A DNA stretch of 64,000 bases, taken from the NCBI GenBank assembly GCA_902761055.1, contig CACWIS010000001.1:62001-126000 (forward strand). Reading direction: 5' to 3'. Numbering within the stretch: position 1 is the first letter of the stretch; the number at the start of each line of letters is the position of its first letter. The DNA comes from Oscillospiraceae bacterium (lineage in GTDB: Bacteria; Bacillota; Clostridia; Oscillospirales; Oscillospiraceae). The notes beneath the pieces were generated by a model, which was given only the letters and a program-made list of their open reading frames with translations, was not told where the DNA came from and did no database searches. Of this stretch, positions 35,589 through 45,158 are shown one piece after another. The position numbers were made by a program, and so were the translations under genes.

Positions 35589-37838
35589 TCAGTCGCCCGG
35601 GTCGTGATCGGCAAAGACGCTGACGCCGCGAAAGCGCTTGTCTGTGCTGCACTCTATAACGGCGGCAGAAATGCTCCTGCGGATCGCGGCGCTGTCCCGG
35701 CCGATCATGTTGACGCGGTAGCGATAACGGTCGTTGACCTTGACGACTCCGAGCGGCGCGGGGCCGAGCACCGTCGTACCCGGGATATCCTTTGCGGCGA
35801 GCGCGAGCAGATCCCGCACGTAACGGATCGTCCACTCTACCTGCTCTTCGTTCTGCCCGGCTGCGGTGACAGTATAGCGGTCGACGATGGGAGGCGCGTT
35901 CTGCAGCCGCCGCAGTTCGATCTCGGAGGCGTAGAAATCGTCGTAATCCTGGCGGGCCGCCTGACGGATCGTCTGATTGTCGGGCGTAAAAGTCTGGATC
36001 AGCGCGCGTCCGGGCTTGCTGCCGCGTCCGCTGCGGCCGACGACCTGCGTGATCAGCGAAAAGGTCCTCTCTCCCGCGCGGTAATCGCCGGCATAGAGGC
36101 TCTGGTCCGCGCACAGCACGCCGACGAGCGTGACGTTCTCAAAATTCAGCCCCTTGGTCACCATCTGCGTGCCGACCATGATGGGGATCTTCTCATCACG
36201 GAAGCGGTCGAGCAGCTTTTCGTGTGATCCGACGGGCGTGACGGTATCGGTGTCCATGCGAAGGATCTCGACGCCGGGGAAGAGCGCATGCAGCTCCTCC
36301 TCGACATGCTGGGTGCCGCTGCCGATGAATTTCAGCTCGCCGCCGCAGGCGGGACAGCTGCTGTCGATCCGGCGGGAGTAGCCGCAGTAGTGGCACATCA
36401 GTCTGCCGCGGGCGCTGTGATAGGTCAGCGAAACGCTGCATTTCGGGCAGCGGTAGGTATAGCCGCACTCCCCGCAGCTTACGAGCTTGCTGGCGCCGCG
36501 GCGGTTGAGGAACAGGATACTCTGCTCGCCGCAGTCGATGTTGCGCTGCAGCTCGTCGCGCAGAAAAGAGCTGATGTCGCCGCCGTTTCCGCGGCGCAGC
36601 TCACGCTTCATGTCGACGATCCTCACGCCGGGCAGTTCCTGCTCGTTGTAGCGTTCGCGCAGTTCGAAAAGGCTGTATATGCCCTCCTTCGCGCGATACA
36701 TGCTGCTGATCTCGGGGGTCGCGGATCCGAAAAGCAGCAGCGCATTTGCCTTTGAGCAGAGATATTTCGCGATCTCGCGGGCGTCGTAGCGCGGTGTGTT
36801 CTCGGACTTGTAGGTCTCCTCCTGCTCCTCGTCGACGATCAGGATGCCCAGGTCGCTCACCGGCGCGAAGACCGCGCTGCGCGTACCGATGACGAGCTTT
36901 GCCTCGCCGCGCTTGACGCGCTTCCACTCGTCATAGCGTTCGCCGACTGACAGCGAGCTGTGCAGCACGGCGACCGTGTCGCCGAAATGCGCCGAAAAAG
37001 CGGCGAGCATCTGCGGCGTCAGTGCGATCTCAGGCACAAGAAGGATGGCGGAGCGGCCGGCGCGCAGCGTTTCGTCGATCAGACGGATGTAAACGCTGGT
37101 CTTTCCGCTTCCGGTCACGCCGAAAAGCAGGGCGGCGCGAGGCTCGTCCAGGCGCAGCAGCGAAAGCAGCCCCCGAAAAGACGCTTCCTGCGCCGCATTG
37201 AGCTGCGGCATGGGGAGCCGCTCCCGGCTGCGGATCTCCGGACGGCGATAGACCTCGCGCGATCCGAGACGCACGGCGCCGTATTTGACGAGCGCGTTGA
37301 GCGATGGGCGCTTCGCGCCGGTGTGCACGAGCATGTCGTGGACAGGCAGCACCTCAAAGCAGCACAAGAGGTCCAGCAGCGCCGCCTGCTGCGGCGAGCG
37401 AAGACGCTTCGCTTCAACGAGCGCTTCGGCCTCCTCGGTGGGAACGGCCAGCTCGGCGATCTCAACGGTCTTGTCAGCGGCGCGCCGTTTTCCCTCGCTG
37501 TCGAACCACAGTCCGGCGGGCAGCATGGCGCGGATCGCGTCGTAGACCGTACAGAAAAAGCGATCCCGCATGAACAGCGCCAGCTTGACCTGCGCTTCGG
37601 TCAGGACCGGCTCGCGGTCGAGCACGGAGAGGATGCTCTTGAGTGTCTTCCGCTCGCTCTCCGTCCCAAGGGCGAGGACGACGCCCTCACAGCTTCGGTT
37701 GCCTTTGCCGAAAGGCACGGTGACCCGCGTCCCGACGAAGACGGAGGCTATGAGCGGCTCCGGCACCAGATAGTCGTAGGGCCTGTCGATACTGTATGTG
37801 GCGGCGGAAACCGCGATTTTGGCGATACAGATCGACAC
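35589..37838 (-). CDS. priA: Primosomal protein N' (replication restart helicase PriA)
   Basis: The 749-residue superfamily 2 helicase has an N-terminal 3'-DNA-binding domain, Walker A GVTGSGKTS near residue 245 and the DEEQ box (IVDEEQEETYKSENTPRYDAR). Eight zinc-binding cysteines in CGECGYTYRCPKC and CHYCGYSRRIDSSCPAC lie between about 455 and 500. It reloads the replisome at stalled forks. The start is GTG 37838, seven bases from the rpoZ stop. The binding site is poor and no ATG lies near, so initiation probably depends on rpoZ translation. Confidence 0.96.
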   Translation of the reverse strand: MSICIAKIAVSAATYSIDRPYDYLVPEPLIASVFVGTRVTVPFGKGNRSCEGVVLALGTESERKTLKSILSVLDREPVLTEAQVKLALFMRDRFFCTVYDAIRAMLPAGLWFDSEGKRRAADKTVEIAELAVPTEEAEALVEAKRLRSPQQAALLDLLCCFEVLPVHDMLVHTGAKRPSLNALVKYGAVRLGSREVYRRPEIRSRERLPMPQLNAAQEASFRGLLSLLRLDEPRAALLFGVTGSGKTSVYIRLIDETLRAGRSAILLVPEIALTPQMLAAFSAHFGDTVAVLHSSLSVGERYDEWKRVKRGEAKLVIGTRSAVFAPVSDLGILIVDEEQEETYKSENTPRYDAREIAKYLCSKANALLLFGSATPEISSMYRAKEGIYSLFELRERYNEQELPGVRIVDMKRELRRGNGGDISSFLRDELQRNIDCGEQSILFLNRRGASKLVSCGECGYTYRCPKCSVSLTYHSARGRLMCHYCGYSRRIDSSCPACGGELKFIGSGTQHVEEELHALFPGVEILRMDTDTVTPVGSHEKLLDRFRDEKIPIMVGTQMVTKGLNFENVTLVGVLCADQSLYAGDYRAGERTFSLITQVVGRSGRGSKPGRALIQTFTPDNQTIRQAARQDYDDFYASEIELRRLQNAPPIVDRYTVTAAGQNEEQVEWTIRYVRDLLALAAKDIPGTTVLGPAPLGVVKVNDRYRYRVNMIGRDSAAIRRSISAAVIECSTDKRFRGVSVFADHDPGD

Positions 37839-37844
37839 GGAGAC

Positions 37845-38051
37845 TTACTTTTTAAGCGTGAGCTTGCCGGTATAAACCTCGTCGATCGCCGCAGAAACGG
37901 GCTTCCTCTCGAGAGGCGTGCCGTTCTCCTCGGAGGCGGCGGAAATCACGCGCGCGCGGCGGGCGACAAGATTGACGAGCTGGTAGCGGCTGCCGATCTT
38001 GTCGACAAGCTCGGCCACAGGGGGATAAAGCATCATTTCGGTATTCTCCAT
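37845..38051 (-). CDS. rpoZ: RNA polymerase omega subunit
   Basis: The 68-residue protein has the omega core GSRYQLVNLVARRARVI, the helix that clamps the beta' subunit. ATG 38051 (MENTEMMLYPP) is chosen, but ATG 38036 (MMLYPP) is nearly as good and better matches short family members. It lies between gmk and priA as in most Firmicutes; the coaBC gene often found here is missing. Confidence 0.93.
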   Translation of the reverse strand: MENTEMMLYPPVAELVDKIGSRYQLVNLVARRARVISAASEENGTPLERKPVSAAIDEVYTGKLTLKK

Positions 38052-38081
38052 TCTGCCGCAAAGCGGCATAGTTTTTTTGAT

Positions 38082-38699
38082 TCAGACTTCCTCAAGCCAG
38101 TGCCTGCGGAAAGGATATCTGCAGCGGTCCGCGGTGAGGATGGCGTTGAATTCCTCCGCCGCGACGTCAAGATCGTCGTTCACGATGATATAGTCGTAAA
38201 AGACGGCCTCTTGATACTCTTCTCTTGCGCGCTTCAGTCGGCCCTCGATGGCCTCCGCGCTGTCCGTCCCGCGCTTGACGAGCCGATTGCGCAGCTCCTC
38301 GAGCGAGGGAGGGATGATAAAGATCTTCAGCGCCTCCGGGACCTTCTCCATGACCTGCCGTGCGCCCTGGATCTCGATATCAAGCAGGACGTTCATGCCT
38401 TCCGCGAGCTTGTCCTCGACAAATTTGCGCGGCGTACCGTAAGCGTTCCCAACGTACATCGCGTGCTCGAGCAGCTCGTCGTTTGCGACCATCTCGTGAA
38501 AGCGGTCGAGATCGATGAAAAAGTATTCGCGTCCGTCGACCTCGCCCGGGCGCTGTGCGCGCGTGGTGACGGAAGTGGAAAAGCACATGTCAGCGCGTCC
38601 TTCGATGGCGCGGAAGACGACGCTGGATTTGCCTGCTCCGGAGGGACCGGAGATCACGATCAGTCTGCCTTTTTCCTTCATTTTCGTATCCCGTTTCAT
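38082..38699 (-). CDS. gmk: Guanylate kinase
   Basis: The 205-residue product has the P-loop GPSGAGKSS at about 18-26 and the GMP-binding TTRAQRPGEVDGREY. It phosphorylates GMP to GDP. Starts at 38699 (MKRDTKM) or 38681 (MKEKGRL) are both possible; the first has AGGA at good spacing, just past the remA stop. Confidence 0.97.
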   Translation of the reverse strand: MKRDTKMKEKGRLIVISGPSGAGKSSVVFRAIEGRADMCFSTSVTTRAQRPGEVDGREYFFIDLDRFHEMVANDELLEHAMYVGNAYGTPRKFVEDKLAEGMNVLLDIEIQGARQVMEKVPEALKIFIIPPSLEELRNRLVKRGTDSAEAIEGRLKRAREEYQEAVFYDYIIVNDDLDVAAEEFNAILTADRCRYPFRRHWLEEV

Positions 38700-38702
38700 T
38701 TT

Positions 38703-38936
38703 TTATTCCTGCGCCCGCTGCGCCAGGACCTCCGGCGTGAGCGAGGAGAGGATCAGATTGCCGCTGTCGGTCACGATCACGGCCTTGGTGCTGCGCCCGA
38801 AAGAGGCGTCGATCAGCAGGCCGCGGTCACGCACGTCCTGGATCATGCGTTTGATCGGGGCGGATTCGGGCGAGAGGATCGAGACGATCCGCTCCGCCGA
38901 AACGAGGTTGCCGAAGCCGATGTTGATGAGCTTCAT
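38703..38936 (-). CDS. RemA-like extracellular-matrix regulator (DUF370)
   Basis: The start is ATG 38936 ([18 protein letters not shown]), the standard start of the family; the 77-residue length is also typical. RemA of B. subtilis is a DNA-binding protein that forms rings and turns on biofilm and osmoprotection genes. The sequence [20 protein letters not shown] is the family core. It lies between yicC and gmk, the conserved place. Confidence 0.94.
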   Translation of the reverse strand: MKLINIGFGNLVSAERIVSILSPESAPIKRMIQDVRDRGLLIDASFGRSTKAVIVTDSGNLILSSLTPEVLAQRAQE

Positions 38937-38946
38937 TTTTCCGTCC

Positions 38947-39825
38947 TCATTCGATGTTCTGGATCTGCTCACGGATCTTCTCGATCTCCGATTTCAGTTC
39001 CACGACGGTGTGCGCGATATCGGAGTTCTGGCATTTCGAGCCGATCGTGTTCGCCTCGCGGTTGAATTCCTGGATCAGAAAATCGATCTTCCTGCCGATC
39101 GGCGAGCCGCCTGCGAGCATGCCGCGCAGCTGAGACATGTGGCTGCGCAGACGTACCGTTTCTTCATCAACGGCGATCCGGTCGGCATAGATCGCGGCCT
39201 CGGCCAGGATGCGGTTGTCGTCGATCGCGGCCGAGGAGAGCAGCTCGCTCATCTTCTCGCGCAGTCGGACGCGATAGGCCTCCACGGTCTTCGGCGCCTC
39301 CTGCTCGACCTTCGCAACAAGAAGCTCGATCGCAGCGAGCTTTTCCAGCACATCGGCGCAGAGCTTTTCGCCCTCGCGCAGACGCATCGCGTCGAAATCG
39401 CGCAGCGCCTCCTCCGTCACAGCGACGATCCCCTCCGAGATCGCCTCGGCGTCGAGCTCTTTTTTCTCGACACTCAGGATATCCGGGAAACGGCTGACTG
39501 AAACGGCGCCGAGCTCTTCGGCAAGCCCGTACTCCGCGGAGATATGGCGGATCGCCTCGATATAGCCGCGCAGAAGCGGCTCGTTGACCTTCACGGTCAT
39601 GCTGTCCGCGTCCGAGGAATCGACGCTCACAAAGAGGTCGACCTTGCCGCGGCTGATGTGTTTGCCGACGGCCGCCTTGACCGCGTCCTCGGCGAAGAGA
39701 AAGCTCCGCGGCATGCGGACGGAGACGTCCAGATAGCGGTTGTTGACGCTTTTTAATTCTACGCTGATTTTCAGCTCGCCGACCGCGCCCTTTGCGCTGC
39801 CGTAGCCGGTCATGCTTTTGATCAT
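38947..39825 (-). CDS. YicC/YloC-family endoribonuclease
   Basis: The 292-residue protein starts [13 protein letters not shown], the family's hallmark, and has the C-terminal [15 protein letters not shown] block. YicC-family proteins were recently shown to be RNA endonucleases. It begins the part of the cluster that is strictly ordered in Firmicutes. Confidence 0.95.
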   Translation of the reverse strand: MIKSMTGYGSAKGAVGELKISVELKSVNNRYLDVSVRMPRSFLFAEDAVKAAVGKHISRGKVDLFVSVDSSDADSMTVKVNEPLLRGYIEAIRHISAEYGLAEELGAVSVSRFPDILSVEKKELDAEAISEGIVAVTEEALRDFDAMRLREGEKLCADVLEKLAAIELLVAKVEQEAPKTVEAYRVRLREKMSELLSSAAIDDNRILAEAAIYADRIAVDEETVRLRSHMSQLRGMLAGGSPIGRKIDFLIQEFNREANTIGSKCQNSDIAHTVVELKSEIEKIREQIQNIE

Positions 39826-39839
39826 GGTATCCTCCGCGA

Positions 39840-40247
39840 TTATTCCAGCAGTTTTATGATATCGTAACGGATGCTGTTCTTCTTTTTCCCGCGCTGTGTC
39901 AGAACCAGAAGGAGCGCTCCGAGCGCAAGACCGAGGAAACTGCAGAGGATGCAGATCCCCTCCGACGCGCCGAGGGTCCAGGCGGCTGCGTAGCCCAGCA
40001 GGAAGAAAACGAGCGGCATCACATAAACAAGGAAGATCGCGCCGAAAACGGCCGAGGTACGGCTCTCGATCAGGACGCGCTGTCCGGGCTGCGCCGAGAC
40101 AAGGTTATGGGCCGTCGCTTTGACCTCGCTCTGAAGCATGCAGCTCTCGCAGCTGCCGCAGTTGCCGCCGCAGGCGGTCATGCGCGTGACGGCGACCTCC
40201 GCCATATCGCGGGCAAGAAGTCTGGTTACGATCCCTTCCTGCGTCAT
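39840..40247 (-). CDS. RseC/MucC-like SoxR-reducing-system protein
   Basis: The 135-residue protein has a four-cysteine motif CGGNCGSCESC at about 26-36, likely to bind an iron-sulfur cluster, and two membrane helices (about 68-90 and 96-114). The RseC family influences envelope stress or redox signalling, and in anaerobes is linked to Rnf/thiamine functions. It overlaps the cdaR stop by ATGA and precedes yicC by 14 bases, so it is within the same transcript. Confidence 0.85.
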   Translation of the reverse strand: MTQEGIVTRLLARDMAEVAVTRMTACGGNCGSCESCMLQSEVKATAHNLVSAQPGQRVLIESRTSAVFGAIFLVYVMPLVFFLLGYAAAWTLGASEGICILCSFLGLALGALLLVLTQRGKKKNSIRYDIIKLLE

Positions 40248-41509
40248 GCTTCGCCCTTTCTCAGCTCGATGGAGATCGTATAGTCTCCGATCGCGCCGAC
40301 GTCGGTAAAGCCGTCGACAGAGATCCTCACGGCGGGCATGAACTGCCCGGTGGAGGTGTTGTAGTCCTTCAGGTCGGCCACGGCGCGGATGTTTTCGCTC
40401 CTGACCTCCTGCAGCTGTTCTTCCGTGCCGCGGAGCTTGACCACAAGGCTGTCGCTGAGGACCTGCGCATTGTAGCCGTCCGTGACGTTGATGCAGCTCA
40501 TGTTCTCTCGGCTGACGGAAAAGTCGCGCGTCTCAAGACCGACGATCTCGATCGTGACGTTCGCCTCCGTCGTGCCGGAGAGGTTCTTCAAGCCGTCGTC
40601 AAATTTCACAAGATAGGTATCGCTGAAGGTCGAGGCGAAATCCGTCAGATCGATCGTGGCGAGCGAGATCCGGTTAAGGCCGGAGAGCACGGCCGTATCG
40701 CCGGCAAGCGTGATCGAATCCGGCTCGATCGAGACCATGGTGTTCGCGCTCGACGCGCCCGCGCCGCCGATCAGATCGACGGTCAGCGGGATCTCCTTGA
40801 CTTCGAGCACGCGCAGCGTCGCCTTGACGGTATCGTTCGAAAAGTTCAGTCCCGTGGTGGAGCATTCCTCATCGTTTTCATCCAGAAGGCGGAAGCCCGC
40901 GTCGACGGAGTAGGTCGAGCTGATCTCCTGCGAGCCGAATTCCACCCAGGCTCTCGAGATATTTTTCAAATACGTCTCGGGACCATAGACCGTGATCGTA
41001 GAAGGATCGAACTCCGGCGGTTCGGCCGTGAAGCCCTCCGCGACCCGGCCTTCGAAGCTGCCGACGACGGGAACGACTTTCTTTGTTTGCGGCGAGACCA
41101 TAAAGTTGATTGTCTCGGGCGATCTGGAATTCGTCTTGACGCCGCTGGTATCGGTCCCGTCTGGGAATTTGACCGTATACTGCAGCGAGGTGAAGGCCGA
41201 CTGGGTCAGCTTGCTGACGTCGATCTGCGCGACAAGATCGCCGGAACTCCAGCGTCCGACGACTCTCCTCGGTCCGGAGACCTCGACCGTAACGGTGCTG
41301 GTGCTCAGATCGGTGATGACCATGTTGCGGGAATTCAGCAGGATATCCTCGCCGATCAGCTCCACGCGGACGCCGCGGAAGGTTTGCTTGTATTCCTCCG
41401 TCTCCTGGCCCGTGACGTAGATCCAAAGACTCATGGAGGCGAGAAGAGAAATGATCAACCAAAAGACTTTGCTGTTATACAGTTTTGTCATGATGTTCGT
41501 TTTTTTCAT
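40244..41509 (-). CDS. cdaR: YbbR-domain protein, CdaA regulator CdaR
   Basis: The 421-residue protein has one N-terminal membrane anchor (about 14-32, FWLIISLLASMSLWIYV) followed by YETEQYK-like sequence and about four YbbR repeats outside the cell. Repeats carry the pattern VTVEVSGPRRVV and VTVYGPETYLK. CdaR binds and tunes the diadenylate cyclase CdaA. Its start lies 35 bases inside the end of cdaA. Confidence 0.94.
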   Translation of the reverse strand: MKKTNIMTKLYNSKVFWLIISLLASMSLWIYVTGQETEEYKQTFRGVRVELIGEDILLNSRNMVITDLSTSTVTVEVSGPRRVVGRWSSGDLVAQIDVSKLTQSAFTSLQYTVKFPDGTDTSGVKTNSRSPETINFMVSPQTKKVVPVVGSFEGRVAEGFTAEPPEFDPSTITVYGPETYLKNISRAWVEFGSQEISSTYSVDAGFRLLDENDEECSTTGLNFSNDTVKATLRVLEVKEIPLTVDLIGGAGASSANTMVSIEPDSITLAGDTAVLSGLNRISLATIDLTDFASTFSDTYLVKFDDGLKNLSGTTEANVTIEIVGLETRDFSVSRENMSCINVTDGYNAQVLSDSLVVKLRGTEEQLQEVRSENIRAVADLKDYNTSTGQFMPAVRISVDGFTDVGAIGDYTISIELRKGEA

Positions 41510-42359
41510 TGTATTTTCCCTTCGTGAGCCTGTTCCACATCTGTATCAGCCCGTTGGGCTTGCCCTCGGTCTCTTCGACGATCAGCTCGGACCGGAGCAG
41601 CCTCTCAAGCGTGGCAGCGTTGAGATGGCGCTTGAGCATGCCGTCGATCGCAACGGAGATCGCGCCGGTTTCCTCGGAAACGATGATCACAACGGCGTCG
41701 GACTGTTCGCTCAGCCCGATGCCGGCCCGGTGCCGCATGCCGAGGTCCTTGCTCAGATTGGTGCTTTTGGTGAGCGGGAGCACGCAGCCGGCCGCGGCGA
41801 TCCTTGCGGCGCGGATGATCAGCGCGCCGTCATGCAGCGGGGCTTTGTTGAAAAAAATGTTTTTGATCAGCTCGGCGTTGACGTCGGCGTTGATGATCGT
41901 GCCGGTGCTCATGATCTCGTTGAGCTTGACGTTGCGCTCGAAGATGATCAGCGCGCCGGTCCGGGATTCGGACATGTCCGTACAGGCAATGACCGTGTGG
42001 GCGATCGCGGAATCGAGCTGTGTTCCCGGCTCGCCGCGGACGGAACTGAAGCTGCTGCCCATTCGCTCCAGTACGCGGCGCAGTTCCGGCTGAAAGAGAA
42101 TGACCAGCGCGATCAATCCGAGCTCGGCCGCCTTTCGGAGAACGAAGCTGATCATCTTCAGCCCGAAGACGTCGGAGAGCAGCATGACGATCAGAAAGAC
42201 CAGGATCCCTTTTGCAAGGTTATAGGAATTGGTCCTTCTTACGAACCATATCGCTTTGTAGATCAGATAGGCGACGATCAGGATGTCGATGATGTCGGCC
42301 AAACCCAAGGTCATAAAGAGATTGAGCGAACGCTCCAATGCGGTTTTTGTCGCTTCCAT
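41475..42359 (-). CDS. cdaA: Diadenylate cyclase CdaA (c-di-AMP synthase)
   Basis: The start is ATG 42359 (MEATKTALERSLNLF), with GGGG at suitable spacing. The 294-residue product has three N-terminal membrane helices and a DAC domain with both active-site motifs, LHDGA and RHRAG. It makes c-di-AMP from ATP, controlling potassium, osmotic balance and cell wall. It is the first gene of the long transcript that continues through yicC to rsgA; the promoter at 42427-42455 reads into it. Confidence 0.97.
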   Translation of the reverse strand: MEATKTALERSLNLFMTLGLADIIDILIVAYLIYKAIWFVRRTNSYNLAKGILVFLIVMLLSDVFGLKMISFVLRKAAELGLIALVILFQPELRRVLERMGSSFSSVRGEPGTQLDSAIAHTVIACTDMSESRTGALIIFERNVKLNEIMSTGTIINADVNAELIKNIFFNKAPLHDGALIIRAARIAAAGCVLPLTKSTNLSKDLGMRHRAGIGLSEQSDAVVIIVSEETGAISVAIDGMLKRHLNAATLERLLRSELIVEETEGKPNGLIQMWNRLTKGKYNEKNEHHDKTV

Positions 42360-42426
42360 ATAAGTTTCCCCGTTCGTATTGCCTGCGCGCAGCTTTTCAG
42401 TACGCACTTTCCCTTTTTATCACTTT

Positions 42427-42455
42427 ATTATATAGCATCCCGAGAAAAAAGGCAA
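42427..42455 (-). promoter_or_regulatory. Vegetative promoter for the cdaA-rsgA operon
   Basis: Minus strand TTGCCT, 17 bases, TATAAT, with start near 42420 and about 60 bases of leader. No other clear promoter or terminator is seen from here to 28375, so about 14 kb and 15 genes may be one transcript. Confidence 0.85.
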
Positions 42456-42473
42456 ATGGAAAGCGGTTGAAAA

Positions 42474-43586
42474 CTATATAATTTTTATTAATTTTCCTGC
42501 GGCTTTTTCTATTTCCGCGTGCGTATTGAAGGGCGAGAAACTCATTCGCACAGTTCCCGTCTCAAGTGTCCCGGCGCATTCGTGCGCCAGCGGCGCGCAG
42601 TGAAGACCGCTTCGTACGCAGATCTCCTCCTGTGAGAGCATCCTTGCGATCTCCTCGCAGTCGCGGCTGCGGCAGCGGAAGGACAGTACGCCGCTCTGCA
42701 TCGCCGCGTCGGATGAAACAAACAGCTGCAGCTCTTCCCTTCCCCCCAGCAGTTCGGCCATGTGAAGGCACAGCTCTCTTTCATGCGCCTCGATCGCGTC
42801 GCGTCCGCGGCGGCGGATATAGCGGATCCCCGCAGCCAGAGCAGCCGCGGCAGGCGCGTTTTGTGTCCCCGCCTCGAGACGCTCCGGCAGATAGGCGGGC
42901 ATCGCGCGGTCGATGCTGTCGCTGCCCGAGCCCCCGAAAAGCAGCGGCTTTGTCTCGCCGCGGCAAAGCAGAAGACCGCTCCCCGGAACGCCGAGCAGGG
43001 ATTTATGCCCCGGCATGGCGACAAAATCTGCCTGCAGCGTCGAGCAGTCCAACTCCAGCACGCCGGCGCTCTGCGAAGCGTCCACGATCAGCGGCACGCC
43101 GTATTCGCGGCAAAGCGACGCGATCTCCCGGACCGGCAGAATATAGCCAAATGCATTTGAAACATGCGTAAAGACCGCAAGCGCGGCACCGGGCAGCTCG
43201 CTCCGAAGCGTACCGAGCAGCTCTTCCGGGTCGAACAGACGCCTGCCCGCCGTCGTGATCTCCATCCCGCACGCATACAGCGGGCGCAGGACGGAATTGT
43301 GCTCAAAGCCGGAGATCACAGCCTTCGCTCCCGGCACGGCGAGCGAACGGATCGCAAGATTCAACGCGTGTGTTGCGTTCATCGTCAGCACGACGCGCTC
43401 CGGGTCCGAAAAGCGGAAGAAGGCGGCCGCCTCCTCGCGCGCGTTGAGCATCGCCTCGGCGGCACGCATCGCAAGGCGGTACGCGCCCCGTCCGGGGCTT
43501 GCCGCGCTTCGAAGCGTCTCAGTATAGGCTTTGAGTACCTGCGGCGGCTTTTGAAACGAGGTCGCCGCGCTGTCAAAATAGATCAT
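42474..43586 (-). CDS. Cysteine desulfurase-family PLP enzyme
   Basis: The 370-residue class V aminotransferase-fold protein has N-terminal YFDSAATS, the PLP lysine in MPGHKSLLG (near residue 194) and a catalytic-loop cysteine in SGLHCAPLAH. Cysteine desulfurases strip sulfur from cysteine for Fe-S clusters, thio-tRNA or, in some lineages, selenium use. It overlaps the end of a DUF3343 gene by 4 bases. No iscU/sufU scaffold lies nearby, so a carrier role for the DUF3343 protein is plausible. Confidence 0.92.
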   Translation of the reverse strand: MIYFDSAATSFQKPPQVLKAYTETLRSAASPGRGAYRLAMRAAEAMLNAREEAAAFFRFSDPERVVLTMNATHALNLAIRSLAVPGAKAVISGFEHNSVLRPLYACGMEITTAGRRLFDPEELLGTLRSELPGAALAVFTHVSNAFGYILPVREIASLCREYGVPLIVDASQSAGVLELDCSTLQADFVAMPGHKSLLGVPGSGLLLCRGETKPLLFGGSGSDSIDRAMPAYLPERLEAGTQNAPAAAALAAGIRYIRRRGRDAIEAHERELCLHMAELLGGREELQLFVSSDAAMQSGVLSFRCRSRDCEEIARMLSQEEICVRSGLHCAPLAHECAGTLETGTVRMSFSPFNTHAEIEKAAGKLIKII

Positions 43587-43834
43587 GGCTTTATCTCCCG
43601 GTATTCTCCGTCGCCGTCGCGTTCAAAAACCCTGCCGAAGGACATCTCCTTTTTTCTCAGAAGCCTCAGCGCCTCGTCGAGTTTGGCGTGCAGCAGCAGC
43701 GCATAGCCGCAGCCGGAGCTCGTCAGCTCCCTCGGCGCTTTTGTGACGGCTGCGCGGATCAGAGCGCCCTCCAGCAGCCTTGCGCAGCGCTGCGCGTGCG
43801 TCACGGAACGGCAAAGGATCAAATACTGTTTCAC
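43583..43834 (-). CDS. DUF3343 protein, putative sulfur/selenium carrier-like
   Basis: The 83-residue protein starts at GTG 43834 after GAGGTGATC. It contains the DUF3343 core, with one conserved-looking cysteine in SSGCGYALLL (near residue 42) and a second in the N-terminal LCRSVTHA. Pfam labels this family putative Se/S carrier-like. Coupling to the cysteine desulfurase gene (4-base overlap) supports transfer of sulfur or selenium; which one is unknown. Confidence 0.85.
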   Translation of the reverse strand: MKQYLILCRSVTHAQRCARLLEGALIRAAVTKAPRELTSSGCGYALLLHAKLDEALRLLRKKEMSFGRVFERDGDGEYREIKP

Positions 43835-43851
43835 TTGATCACCTCATAAAA

Positions 43852-43879
43852 AAAGAGCATGGCTCTCACCATGCTCTTT
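43852..43879 (-). terminator. Intrinsic terminator of the comF-mreB-ispD-ispF operon
   Basis: AAAGAGCATGG and CCATGCTCTTT, 6-base loop, followed on the minus strand by a run of Ts. A second imperfect hairpin at 43899-43935 (GGCACGG / CCGTGCC with GCACAT / ATGTGC inside) lies between it and the ispF stop. Confidence 0.88.
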
Positions 43880-43940
43880 GCATTTCGATATTGATACCGG
43901 CACGGTACAGCACATTCTATGTGCGATCCGTGCCCTTTGA

Positions 43941-44414
43941 TCATCTGCGCTCGATCAGGACGACGGCGTGCGCCGCGATCCCGGAGCCGTCGCCCGTAAA
44001 GCCGAGCCCTTCCTCCGTCGTAGCCTTGACGCTGATCGTATCCGGATCCGTACCGAGCGCGCCGGCGATGCCGCTGCGCATCTGCGCGATATAGGGGGCG
44101 AGCTTCGGCCGCTGCGCGAGGATCGTACAGTCTGCGTTGACGAGCGTATAACCGGCTTCGCCGAGAAGGCGTTTTACCTCACGCAGCAGCTGCATACTGT
44201 CCGCACCCTCCCAACGCGCGTCGCTGTCGGGGAAATGCTTTCCGATGTCGCCCAGAGCGGCTGCGCCGAGCATCGCGTCCATCAGCGCATGCAGCAGGAC
44301 GTCCGCGTCGGAGTGCCCGAGCAGCCCTTTCTCGAAGGGGATCCGGACCCCGCCGAGAATCAGCGCGCGATCTTCGACGAGCCGATGGACGTCGTAACCG
44401 TGTCCGATCCTCAT
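43941..44414 (-). CDS. ispF: 2-C-methyl-D-erythritol 2,4-cyclodiphosphate synthase
   Basis: The 157-residue product has the zinc motif GYDVHRL at about 5-11, and [15 protein letters not shown] follows. It performs the fifth step of the MEP isoprenoid pathway. Its start overlaps the ispD stop (ATGA), the usual gene pair. Confidence 0.97.
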   Translation of the reverse strand: MRIGHGYDVHRLVEDRALILGGVRIPFEKGLLGHSDADVLLHALMDAMLGAAALGDIGKHFPDSDARWEGADSMQLLREVKRLLGEAGYTLVNADCTILAQRPKLAPYIAQMRSGIAGALGTDPDTISVKATTEEGLGFTGDGSGIAAHAVVLIERR

Positions 44415-45136
44415 AGCTCTCCCCTGCTCTTGAGCAGCAGCTCCGCGATCATCAGATCGCGCGGCGTCGTGATCTTGATGTTGTCCTCTTCACCGGCGAC
44501 GGTATAGGTCTTGAAGCCGGTCATATCCATGGCCGAGCTGTCGTCGGAGAGGAGCATGCGCTTTTCGGCGGCCTTGCTGAGCGCGCCCTTGATCAGGATC
44601 GCGTCGAAAACCTGCGGGGTCTGCACGCGATAAGTCGTCTCGCGGTCCACCGTACCGACGATGCGGCCGTCCTCACCGACCATCTTGAGCGTATCGACGC
44701 TGGGGATGACCGGGACGGCGGCCATATGCTCGGCCGCGGCGGTGACGCAGCGCTTGATGAGTGCGCCGGAGACAAGCGGGCGCGCCGCATCGTGGATCGC
44801 GATCAGCTTCACGCCGGGCTTGACGGACGAGACGCCGATCAGCGAGGATTCCATTCTTGTCTTACCGCCCGCAACGACCTTGGCGATTTTGGAAATGTTG
44901 TTCTGCGCGCAGAGATCGGCGACTTCAGGCACCTTTTCCATGCGCGTGACCACTACGATCTCGGAAACGTATTCGGAGGCCTCAAAGGCGCGCAGCGTCC
45001 GAAGCAGGACGGGCTCGCCGCCGAGCAGGGCCGTCAGCTTATCGCTGCCCATCCGCTTCGAGCTTCCGGCTGCGACGATGACGGCGGAGCACTTCGGCAC
45101 GGAGCCGCCTTTCTTGAACAGATCGGAAAGACCCAT
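44411..45136 (-). CDS. ispD: 2-C-methyl-D-erythritol 4-phosphate cytidylyltransferase
   Basis: The start is ATG 45136 (MGLSDLF), seven bases after GGGGAG; a GTG two codons earlier is too close to that site. The 241-residue protein has the nucleotide site [16 protein letters not shown] near 17-32 and the later AIHDAARPL. It adds CMP to methylerythritol phosphate in the MEP pathway. A 15-residue N-terminal extension ([14 protein letters not shown]) is unusual for the family. Confidence 0.95.
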   Translation of the reverse strand: MGLSDLFKKGGSVPKCSAVIVAAGSSKRMGSDKLTALLGGEPVLLRTLRAFEASEYVSEIVVVTRMEKVPEVADLCAQNNISKIAKVVAGGKTRMESSLIGVSSVKPGVKLIAIHDAARPLVSGALIKRCVTAAAEHMAAVPVIPSVDTLKMVGEDGRIVGTVDRETTYRVQTPQVFDAILIKGALSKAAEKRMLLSDDSSAMDMTGFKTYTVAGEEDNIKITTPRDLMIAELLLKSRGEL

Positions 45137-45158
45137 TTTCACGCTCCCCTTTCCCGGA

